The notes under the pieces are model-generated. The model did no database searches. It was not told the DNA's origin and worked only from the letters and a program-made list of their open reading frames with translations. From assembly GCA_047638695.1 (NCBI GenBank), contig JBLINY010000003.1:1-64000 (forward strand): DNA of 64,000 nt. The letters run 5' to 3'. Positions 9,618 to 16,842 of this stretch are shown one piece after another. How positions within the stretch are numbered: position 1 is the first letter of the stretch; every line of letters begins with the position of its first letter. The DNA comes from JAHECQ01 sp047638695 (GTDB lineage: Bacteria; Actinomycetota; Acidimicrobiia; Acidimicrobiales; SZUA-35). Made by a program: the position numbers and the translations under genes.

Positions 9618-10652
9618 TCATCGCAGCTTGGCAAATAGTCGATCGGCCTGTTCCGCTGCCTTGGCCCGAATCTCGTTGGCATCAACCCTGGTGGGCAGAC
9701 CGTTGTCCAGACGCTTCTCGCCATCAACGATCACGTCGAGAGCATGCACACCCGGGGTGTAGGCCAGGTGCCACGGGTCCATCGTGGGATAGCTCCACGT
9801 GACCAGATCGTCGCGAGCCTCGGGCATGAGGTCCCATCCGTTTTGCAGCCACTCCCATGCCAACTCAGGGCTGGTCGTGACGTCGACCTCGCGACGCTTG
9901 ACGAACGCCACACGAAACTCATCGAGCATGTCCGCACCGATGCCGTCGGTGCCGAGCGCGACCGGCATGTTGAGACGTGGCGGATCGGCGTAGCCGACGC
10001 CGTTGTTCATGTTTGAGCGAGGGTTGTGAACCAGCGTGCCGGCAAAGTCAACGCCGTCGGGCAGATGCACCCCGTGGACTAACAACCAGTCGCTCTGCGC
10101 CTTACGCGCAAACGCGGTTCCCGGCCCGGCATCGACGAATCCCTCGCCGACGTGCACATGCACCCCAACGTTCAGCTCGTGGGCCAAGTCAGCAGCCGCT
10201 TCGAGCGTTTCCCGATTGCAGGTGAACGCAGCGTGCACACCAACCATTCCGTCGCCCCCTTCCTTTATGAAACGCTGGTTCTCCTCCAGACCGGCCAACG
10301 CACCTTCCTTGCCATGACGGTCGGTGACGCCGTAAGCGCACCGCACACGCACTCCAACTTCGGCACAGGCATCGGCGATCACCGAGAGGCTTCCCTCGAT
10401 GGCGTTAGGAGACTCGTGATGATCGATGATTGCTGTGCATCCCGCCATCAACGCTTCCATCGCTCCGAGTTTTGCCGACCACTCGAGCATCTCGAGGTCG
10501 AGCGCTGCATCGAGACGCCACCAGACCTGATCGAGGATCTGAGCGAACCGCATCGGGGTTTCAGACGGAGCCGGCATACCTCGGGCGAGCGAGGAGTAAA
10601 GGTGGTGGTGGGCGCAGACCAGCCCTGGGGTCACGCCGGTGGAGTCGCTCAT
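9618..10652 (-). CDS. Amidohydrolase (SsnA/chlorohydrolase-like), N-terminally short
   Basis: Metal-dependent deaminase or hydrolase of the amidohydrolase superfamily. 344 residues with the metal ligands H15 and H17 (CAHHHLYS), later His residues in HVHVGEG and HGVHLPDG, and the Asp of LGTDGIG. SsnA-type proteins are about 440 residues and begin with a 50-60 residue beta-sandwich strand set ending in PGLINAHTH; here the protein begins directly at TPGLVCAHHH. The missing part is not found upstream in frame, where a decayed gene starts on the other strand. It may be a truncated, possibly inactive copy. The substrate is unknown. Confidence 0.72.
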   Translation of the reverse strand: MSDSTGVTPGLVCAHHHLYSSLARGMPAPSETPMRFAQILDQVWWRLDAALDLEMLEWSAKLGAMEALMAGCTAIIDHHESPNAIEGSLSVIADACAEVGVRVRCAYGVTDRHGKEGALAGLEENQRFIKEGGDGMVGVHAAFTCNRETLEAAADLAHELNVGVHVHVGEGFVDAGPGTAFARKAQSDWLLVHGVHLPDGVDFAGTLVHNPRSNMNNGVGYADPPRLNMPVALGTDGIGADMLDEFRVAFVKRREVDVTTSPELAWEWLQNGWDLMPEARDDLVTWSYPTMDPWHLAYTPGVHALDVIVDGEKRLDNGLPTRVDANEIRAKAAEQADRLFAKLR

Positions 10653-10693
10653 GGTGCTCGAAACTACCGGATGGTTGGGCCTACGGTTCGACG

Positions 10694-11309
10694 ATGTGTC
10701 GTCGACGGTTGCTTCAGGTCGTCATCGGCGCCGCGAGCGTGCTGGTTGCGTACGTCTGGGCTCTGCCGCAGCTCGGCGGCTATGGCGAGGTATGGCCGCT
10801 CGTCCGGTCGCTACGTGTCGAAGCCCTCACACTGCTGACAGCGGCAGGAGTCGCCAACCTTTTGGCTCCGGCCGCATCGCAAGCCGCGGCACTTCCGGGA
10901 CTCGGGCGTTTGGGACAACATCATCAAGCTCGCCACACCCGCGATCGCCCTGGCCTGGTTGGCGACCGAACGGCCAGTGCAAGGGCCGTTCCTGCGGTTG
11001 GCGATCGTCGGCACGCTGATGCCTGCCATCTCGCTGCTGCTACTAGCCCTTGTGCTCGGGAAACCGACCGTGGTCCTCGCCGTTGGGGCTGGCCTCGATC
11101 GTGTTCCATTCCTCGGGAAGGGCTGGCCATCCCGCACCCCCGGTGGACTCGGCGTGTTGGAAGTGGGCCTCGCCGGTTCGCTCGGCTTTGGTGGCGATGC
11201 CGACAGCAGCCAAATTCTTGCCGCCGTACTGGTTTTCCGAGCTCTCACCTATCTGCTGCCCATTCCCCTCGGTGTCGTCTCGCTCGTGGCGGCTCGTCCG
11301 CAGGCCTAG
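10694..11309 (+). pseudogene. UPF0104/lysylphosphatidylglycerol synthase-type membrane protein remnant
   Basis: Three pieces of one membrane protein family can be read. The first, from ATG 10694, covers helices 1-2 (VVIGAASVLVAYVWALPQL to APAASQAAALPGL). The second, in another frame from about 10899, begins GVWDNIIKLATPAIALAWLA, the family's W-N-x-x-K-L segment. The third continues in frame with TPGGLGVLEVGLAGSLG, the family's signature near the C-terminus. About 45 residues are missing between pieces one and two, with a frame shift, and roughly 80-100 between two and three. About 205 codons remain of 330-350. The gene is divergent from the short amidohydrolase. Confidence 0.75.
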
Positions 11310-11336
11310 CGCTGGCATGACAGCTAGCGTGCGCCA

Positions 11337-13196
11337 ATGGCAGCACACCCACACGCCCTGCTCACCACACAAGAAATCAGTGAGGCCGTCGATCTGGTGA
11401 AGGGCAAGGGCTTGGTTGGCGCTGACAGCACGTTTCGACGGGTCGCGGTTGCCGAGGGACAGGCTGAAGAGCGTCGGATCGAGGTGTGGCTGTGGCACCG
11501 CGACCGCAAACAAATCCAGGAGCTGGTGGTCTCTTTGTCCACCGGCGATGTCGTTTCGAGTTCCGTGGTGGAGGGCCAGCGGCCCCAGATGGGGTTCGGC
11601 GAGTTAGCCCCCGTGGTCAAGCTGGTACGCAATGACGAGCGAGTGGTCGCAGCGGTCGCCAAGCGAGGAATTCACGACACCTCGACTCTGCAAGTCGACC
11701 CGTGGCCGACCGGAGACATGGGCGTTGCCCACGAGGCGGGCCGGCGAGTCGTGCGGTGCATCCTGTTCTACCGAGAGGAACCGTCGGACAACGGCTACGC
11801 CCGGCCGGTTGACGGGTTGATGGTGTACGTCGATCTCGACGAGATGGCCGTGTACGAGGTTGAAGACATCGGAACCTGGCCGCTAGCCGAACAGAAGTCC
11901 AACTACGACGTGTCGGCTGTGACACCCCGTACTGGACTCGAGACAATCGACATCACCCAGCCCAACGGACCGAGCTTCACGGTGACCGACGGCAACAAGA
12001 TCAGTTGGCAACACTGGGACGTTCGGGTGCTTCTCGATCACACCGAAGGGATAGTGCTGCAATCGCTGGGCTGGACCCCAACCGCGGGCGAGCGCCGGCC
12101 CGTCATGCGTCGAGCAAGCTTGGCCGAGATGGTTGTGCCGTACGGCGAAGTTCGCGAAAGCCAGGCATTCAAGAATGCCCTCGACGTCGGCGAAGTTGGC
12201 CTCGGTCGATGCGTGAATTCGCTCACGCTTGGCTGCGACTGCCTCGGCGACATCACCTACCTCGACGGGGCCTGGGCCCTCGATGACGGAACGCCCGTCC
12301 AGGTCGATCAGGCGATCTGTATTCACGAGGAAGACTTCGGTATCGCTTGGAAACACACCGATGCTCCGACCGGCAACGCCGAAGTCCGCCGCAGCCGGCG
12401 CCTGGTGATCAGTTCGATTTTCACTGTCGGAAACTACGACTACGGAATCTTCTGGTATCTCTACCTCGATGGCACGGTTCAGATGGAGATCAAGCTCACC
12501 GGCATCGTCACGACCCAGAGCTACGCCGCAGGTGACGATCTCACCTACGCCAATCTGGTCGCACCCGAGGTAGCGGCGCCGATCCATCAACACCTGTTCT
12601 GCGCCCGATTCGACATGGAAGTCGACGGCGCCAACAACACCGCCTACCTAGTCGACGTCGAGGCCGACCCTCCCGGCCCCCACAATCCCCACAACAATGC
12701 GTTCCGAGCCGTGTCCACCAGGCTCGAGACCGAACAACAGGCGATTGCTCGGGTCGACGCGTCGAAGGCCCGGACCTGGCGAGTCATGAACGAGGGCAAG
12801 ACCAACGGTCTCGGTCGCCCGACCGGATTCAAGCTGCTGCCAGCCGATACCTCGACGCTGTTCCCCGCAGACGCCAGCGCCATCGCCAAGCGCGCCGGGT
12901 TTGCCAAGCAAAATATCTGGGTTACCCCAACGGATCACGGTCAGCGGTTTCCCGCCGGAAATCACGTGACTCAGAGTCGCCCCGAGAACCAGGGGCTACC
13001 GACATGGACCGAAGCCAACCGCGACATCGCTGACACCGACCTCACGGTGTGGCACACCTTTGGCTTGACCCACGCGGCCCGACCCGAGGACTACCCGGTC
13101 ATGCCAACTGAATACGCACGTTGCACCTGGGTGCCGTACGGCTTCTTCGACCGCAATCCGGCCCTCGACCTACCCCCAGGCGAGCACTGCCACTAG
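11337..13196 (+). CDS. Copper amine oxidase (primary-amine oxidase)
   Basis: Oxidises primary amines to aldehydes with release of ammonia and hydrogen peroxide. 619 residues, the bacterial length. Topaquinone precursor Y367 lies in TVGNYDYG; copper ligands are H417 and H419 (APIHQHL) and H579 (GLTHAARPEDYPVMP); the catalytic base is D283 in the FKNALDVGE stretch, followed by SLTLGCDCLGDITYLDG. The N2/N3 domains fill residues 1-210. No signal peptide is seen, so it is probably cytoplasmic, as in Arthrobacter. All catalytic parts are intact. It stands alone, with no linked aldehyde dehydrogenase. Confidence 0.95.
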   Translation: MAAHPHALLTTQEISEAVDLVKGKGLVGADSTFRRVAVAEGQAEERRIEVWLWHRDRKQIQELVVSLSTGDVVSSSVVEGQRPQMGFGELAPVVKLVRNDERVVAAVAKRGIHDTSTLQVDPWPTGDMGVAHEAGRRVVRCILFYREEPSDNGYARPVDGLMVYVDLDEMAVYEVEDIGTWPLAEQKSNYDVSAVTPRTGLETIDITQPNGPSFTVTDGNKISWQHWDVRVLLDHTEGIVLQSLGWTPTAGERRPVMRRASLAEMVVPYGEVRESQAFKNALDVGEVGLGRCVNSLTLGCDCLGDITYLDGAWALDDGTPVQVDQAICIHEEDFGIAWKHTDAPTGNAEVRRSRRLVISSIFTVGNYDYGIFWYLYLDGTVQMEIKLTGIVTTQSYAAGDDLTYANLVAPEVAAPIHQHLFCARFDMEVDGANNTAYLVDVEADPPGPHNPHNNAFRAVSTRLETEQQAIARVDASKARTWRVMNEGKTNGLGRPTGFKLLPADTSTLFPADASAIAKRAGFAKQNIWVTPTDHGQRFPAGNHVTQSRPENQGLPTWTEANRDIADTDLTVWHTFGLTHAARPEDYPVMPTEYARCTWVPYGFFDRNPALDLPPGEHCH

Positions 13197-13204
13197 CAAT
13201 CGAT

Positions 13205-13591
13205 TCAAACCGTCGCGGTTTCGAGCCGGAATGGTTGGCCGAGCGTCACAAAGCGACGCTGATGGCCACCGCGTCGATAGGGCTGAGCAATGGCGACATG
13301 TTCAGCCAGGCTCTCGCCCGACAACGCCACGACGACGGCCGTGATGCCTTCCGAGCTGCCGTCGTCCTGGTGATCGGCTGGCAGCACCTCGTGGCTCACG
13401 GTGGCCATGATCGGACCACTGAGGCTGGCGGCCTGCGCTTTGTCTTCAAGCCACGTCAACTCTCGTCCGGTCTCGCGATCGATCACCACGAAGGGAAGGT
13501 CGACGCCATTCTCGCGGGCGCTATTCAAGGCTTGACTCATAGCAAAGTGCGCAAGTTCCAGCTGGGGTTCGGTCAGTTCAGGCAGCTCCAT
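13205..13591 (-). CDS. Hypothetical protein, 128 aa
   Basis: Family not recognised. The sequence is soluble, without signal peptide or membrane helix, with an N-terminal acidic helix (LPELTEPQLELAHFAMSQAL) and a central FVVIDRETGRELTWLED strand pair. It faces the amine oxidase tail-to-tail with 8 bases between, and is followed upstream by an SRPBCC gene on the same strand. Its amino-acid composition and clean frame favour coding over the overlapping plus-strand frame. Confidence 0.55.
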   Translation of the reverse strand: MELPELTEPQLELAHFAMSQALNSARENGVDLPFVVIDRETGRELTWLEDKAQAASLSGPIMATVSHEVLPADHQDDGSSEGITAVVVALSGESLAEHVAIAQPYRRGGHQRRFVTLGQPFRLETATV

Positions 13592-13658
13592 CTTCTAGGG
13601 ATCGGATCGCTTCGGCCTGGCCTTGAGGCTTCACCCCAGAGTGATCAGGTCGTGCCTG

Positions 13659-14174
13659 CTAGGGCACCAACACGGCAGCTTGCTCGGGCACTTCCGTCCT
13701 CAGTTCGATAACGGCACCGGTTTCAGCGTGCAGCTTGATACCTGCGACAAATTGCCGCCATCCTTGGTCGAGCTGCTTTCGCATCACCATGGCATGCATC
13801 ATCCTGCCAACCGGCCCAGCTCCGACCCGATAACGGAATGTCGCGCTCAGCCGAGTGCCGTCGCCTTCGTCGGCCAGCCGAAACGTGGCGTACTGATCCT
13901 TGACGATGGGCAGTCGGCTGGTTTCGTAAATATCGATCCCGAGGAGCTTCCTCTCTTCCCACTCGACAATACGTTCATCGAGCGTTGCCCCGAACAGGGC
14001 CAGATCGCAGTGGCGTGTCGTACCGAGCCCAACTTCCTCCTGGCTCGATGTGAGTCGCGATGCTTTCACTCCAGGCGAAATGTTCGAGACATTGCCGAAA
14101 TCAGCCAGGATCTGCCACACGTGGGCGCGGGGTTGTTCGATCGTGGTCGTGTAGGTGATTGCTTGTTCTGTCAT
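13659..14174 (-). CDS. SRPBCC (START-like) ligand-binding domain protein
   Basis: 171-residue polyketide cyclase/dehydrase type SRPBCC domain. It starts ITYTTTIEQPRAHVWQILADFGNVSNISPGV, the usual first strand and helix, and ends with the long C-terminal helix (GRMMHAMVMRKQLDQGWRQF). It probably binds a hydrophobic small molecule; the ligand is unknown. The start at 14174 is chosen over 14207 because GGGAGA lies 5 bases upstream. It is divergent from a TetR regulator with palindromes between them, so it is probably that regulator's target. Confidence 0.85.
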   Translation of the reverse strand: MTEQAITYTTTIEQPRAHVWQILADFGNVSNISPGVKASRLTSSQEEVGLGTTRHCDLALFGATLDERIVEWEERKLLGIDIYETSRLPIVKDQYATFRLADEGDGTRLSATFRYRVGAGPVGRMMHAMVMRKQLDQGWRQFVAGIKLHAETGAVIELRTEVPEQAAVLVP

Positions 14175-14190
14175 GAAGTCTCCCATATTG

Positions 14191-14251
14191 GAACGTTCGA
14201 TCCACAACTGTACCGGAACGATCGTTCAATTACCGGCCGAGGCCCTAAACT
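14191..14251. promoter_or_regulatory. TetR operator pair and -10 box
   Basis: Two related dyads lie between the SRPBCC and tetR genes: GAACGTTC (14191-14198) and GAACGATCGTTC (14216-14227, perfect 12-bp palindrome). They share the half-site GAACG. TAAACT at 14246-14251 could be the tetR -10 box, placing the start point at or next to ATG 14259 (leaderless). The larger palindrome would then cover the -35 region, fitting repression. Confidence 0.55.
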
Positions 14252-14258
14252 GCGTCAC

Positions 14259-14882
14259 ATGGGAAGGCCTCGCCAGTTCGACGACGACACGGTGCTCGAG
14301 GCGGCCATGACCACGTTTTGGTCCAAGGGGTTCGAAGCAACCAGCGTGGCCGACCTCGTCCAAGCAACCGGATTGAATCGAGCCAGCCTCTACGGCTCCT
14401 TCGGTCCGAAACAGGACGTCATGGCGGCAGCTCTTGCCCACTACGACCGCACTCGGGTCGAGCCCATGCTCGAGATGTTGCGGGTCGGCGGGATCGATGG
14501 GATTCTCGGCTTCTTCAGCCAATTCGCAACCCTTGCGGCAGAGTCCCCAGACATGGCCGCGCTGGGCTGTCTGCTCGTCAACACCACGACCGAGGCAGCA
14601 ACGATCAATCCAGCTTTTGCCGCCGCAACTGGTCGATATCGACGACGCCTCGCCAAGGCCATGTGCGCCGCAGTGGAGGGTGCCGTTTCTGCCGGCGACC
14701 TGAGCGGGCCCATCGAGAACAAGGCCGACCAGCTGATGTTGTCGACCATCGGCCTCTTCGTGACCCTTCGTGGCGGAGCGGCCACCGTCGAAGCCGGTCG
14801 ACTGGTTGACTCGGTACTCGACCTCGTCGAGAGCTGGCGCTCCGCGACGCCTCGACCGTCTGCTGACAGCGACCAACCCTGA
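14259..14882 (+). CDS. TetR family transcriptional regulator
   Basis: 207 residues. The N-terminal HTH is GRPRQFDDDTVLEAAMTTFWSKGF followed by SVADLVQATGLNRASLYGSFG, the TetR pattern. The C-terminal ligand domain contains GCLLVNTTTEAA, as in the AcrR/YxaF-like branch. The start at 14259 is the ATG of the GRPRQFD motif; the open frame extends upstream but overlaps the SRPBCC gene without similarity. It probably represses itself and the divergent SRPBCC gene. The inducer is unknown. Confidence 0.9.
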   Translation: MGRPRQFDDDTVLEAAMTTFWSKGFEATSVADLVQATGLNRASLYGSFGPKQDVMAAALAHYDRTRVEPMLEMLRVGGIDGILGFFSQFATLAAESPDMAALGCLLVNTTTEAATINPAFAAATGRYRRRLAKAMCAAVEGAVSAGDLSGPIENKADQLMLSTIGLFVTLRGGAATVEAGRLVDSVLDLVESWRSATPRPSADSDQP

Positions 14883-14960
14883 GAGGTCTCGGGGTTCGCA
14901 GGTGACTACTCGGGGAAACACCTGACGGCGCCGCGACCCGTTGGCGTTCAAGCTCAAGTC

Positions 14961-15728
14961 ATGGCTTCCCCCACCACTCGTCCGAACCCCGTTCTCTTCG
15001 CCAGCCTCCTGGCAGGAGGTGCTCTGGCTCTGAGCGCATGTGGCACCAATATCAACCTGTCGTTTGGAGCCGACATCAATGGATCCGGCAACCACACGAC
15101 ACAGACCTATGAGGTCGGCGACTTCGACAAAATCGACATCTGCTGCGGACTCGACGTTCTGATCGAGATCGAAGAAGGAGACGGCAACTCCGTTGAAATC
15201 ACGATCGACGACAACCTTCATGAGTACCTGGACGTCACGATCGCTAACGGCGAGACGCTCGAGGTCAAACCCAAATCGAGCTCTTCGATCGACCACACCG
15301 GGACCCTGGTTCTGCGCATCGCCGGCCATGAGATCACCGGGCTGGACGTGGGGGCCGGAAGCGATGTCGGCGGTGACTTCCCGGCTACCGACAATTTCAC
15401 GCTAAAGGTCAGCAGCGGTTCGGACACGACCGTGTCTATCGATGCGGATGAGGTCGCGGTCGAGGCAAGCAGCGGTAGTGACGTCGACCTCTCTGGTCGG
15501 GGCGACGCAGTTGACATCAAAGCCAACAGCGGAAGTGACGTCCGGCTAACTGCCCTCGAGGTTCAGACCGCGAAGGTCGATGCCAGCAGCGGTTCGAATA
15601 TCGAGATCGACGTCGCCGACTCGATCGAAGGCAAGGCCAGCTCGTCCTCAGACGTCGACATCTGGGGCAATCCCCGCAACGTCAGGATCGAGACGACCTC
15701 GAGCAGCGACATCCACCTTCACGATTGA
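14961..15728 (+). CDS. DUF2807 (GIN domain) lipoprotein
   Basis: 255 residues. It has a signal peptide with lipobox L24-S-A-C27, so it is lipid-anchored outside the membrane. The rest is the DUF2807 'putative auto-transporter adhesin head' domain: a repeating beta-helix with recurring SSGSD or NSGSD turns every 18-25 residues. It is very acidic. Function is unknown in the family; a surface or sensory role is likely. It is tail-to-tail with the YjbR-like gene (3 bases apart). Confidence 0.85.
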   Translation: MASPTTRPNPVLFASLLAGGALALSACGTNINLSFGADINGSGNHTTQTYEVGDFDKIDICCGLDVLIEIEEGDGNSVEITIDDNLHEYLDVTIANGETLEVKPKSSSSIDHTGTLVLRIAGHEITGLDVGAGSDVGGDFPATDNFTLKVSSGSDTTVSIDADEVAVEASSGSDVDLSGRGDAVDIKANSGSDVRLTALEVQTAKVDASSGSNIEIDVADSIEGKASSSSDVDIWGNPRNVRIETTSSSDIHLHD

Positions 15729-15731
15729 GAG

Positions 15732-16079
15732 CTACACACCCAAGAAACTGATGCTCTCGTGCAGCAGAGATCGCCAAAGGTCCTCGTTATAGGTCATTAC
15801 AGCGGCCCATTCCTTGAACACCTTGCCGGCCGGGGCAAACGATTCGGCAGTTCCAGCCTCGATCAGCTCGCCAACTCGATCCCGCGGCAACTTCACAACC
15901 AAGCCGTCTTCGAGATGATGAGGCATGGCCAAAAACTCGGCTTTGCCTCGTGCCCCCGCTATGCGCAGACACCGGCTACTCATGATGGTCCCCTCGCTCA
16001 ACCGGTTGTCGCTTCCCATCAACTCCGAGGCCAGGTCCCAAAACTGGCCGTTCTCGTCTGACGTCAGCCGGTCAGTCAT
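15732..16079 (-). CDS. MmcQ/YjbR-like protein
   Basis: 115 residues resembling the small MmcQ/YjbR family, a CyaY-like DNA-binding-type fold of unknown role. The C-terminal half (LVVKLPRDRVGELIEAG, then FAPAGKVFKEWAAV) carries the family's pattern. The start at 16079 overlaps the stop of the upstream DUF2461 gene (ATGA), so the two are translationally coupled. A frame-open extension to 16250 runs inside the DUF2461 gene and is not used. Confidence 0.7.
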   Translation of the reverse strand: MTDRLTSDENGQFWDLASELMGSDNRLSEGTIMSSRCLRIAGARGKAEFLAMPHHLEDGLVVKLPRDRVGELIEAGTAESFAPAGKVFKEWAAVMTYNEDLWRSLLHESISFLGV

Positions 16080-16765
16080 CAGACCAGGTGCTCCTTCATC
16101 CAAAGATGTACCGGCACCAACTCCTCGAGCTTCTTCACACAGAAGTCGGTGAACCGAGGCAGCGTGGCCGTCGGGGGTGTTGGTTCGTGCCAACGAACCT
16201 GCACCGCGGTGTGTTTCAAGAGACCAGCCCGCGGGTGCTCGTTCCCCCACGGCTTCGGCGCATTCTTCAACGTTGCCCCGTCGAGGTCGTAGGTGTCGTG
16301 GCGTTGAAGCGGCTCGAGTGCATCCACTAGCGCCTGGCCGCTGGCGTCACTGCCCACAGCCTCACGCCAACGATCGCGAGTGTGCTTCTGGAAAGTCATG
16401 CCACTGGCGAAACCGACAGAATCGTGCGCGATCCGAATCCAGAACATCGGACTGCTCTTCTTGTCTGCGCCGTCCCACGTGGTGAGCATGAGGGCGTCCT
16501 TGTAAAGCACCGTCTTGTCCTTCGTGAACCGCAGATCTCGGTTCATCGGTGACACCGAGCCTCCGATCTTCGGGTTTACCTGCAATTCCGAACCAACCAG
16601 TTCACTGAGCTGTTCGGCAACAGCCACGATCAAGCCAACTGCAGGATCGAGCAGCCCCTTCTTGAGCTCGGCCTTACCCGCCGCGTAGTCGTCGCGGGAC
16701 CATTCAGGCAGTTTGGCCAGTGTCGCCAGGGCCCCGGAGTCGAAGCCTTCGAATGTCCGAATCAT
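16079..16765 (-). CDS. DUF2461 family protein
   Basis: 228 residues of the DUF2461 (TIGR02453) family. Family segments seen: ELVGSELQVNPKIGGSVSPMNRDLRFTKDKT (here in parts, residues about 60-90), then ALMLTTWDGADK and GMTFQKHTRDRWREAV. Function is unknown. The start at 16765 (MIRTFEGFDSGAL) matches the family N-terminus; the longer open frame overlaps the molybdenum hydroxylase gene. It is co-transcribed with the following YjbR-like gene. Confidence 0.82.
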   Translation of the reverse strand: MIRTFEGFDSGALATLAKLPEWSRDDYAAGKAELKKGLLDPAVGLIVAVAEQLSELVGSELQVNPKIGGSVSPMNRDLRFTKDKTVLYKDALMLTTWDGADKKSSPMFWIRIAHDSVGFASGMTFQKHTRDRWREAVGSDASGQALVDALEPLQRHDTYDLDGATLKNAPKPWGNEHPRAGLLKHTAVQVRWHEPTPPTATLPRFTDFCVKKLEELVPVHLWMKEHLV

Positions 16766-16842
16766 GCTCTCAGTCAAGCACTTTGCCGAAGGAACGCGCA
16801 TCAGCAGGCCACCATGACTGGGAGTCCCTTCAGAACGTCCCG

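Noticed and set aside
15409..15720. DNA repeat array in the DUF2807 gene
   Set aside because: The repetition is at protein level (SGSD turns of a beta-helix); the codons differ between copies.
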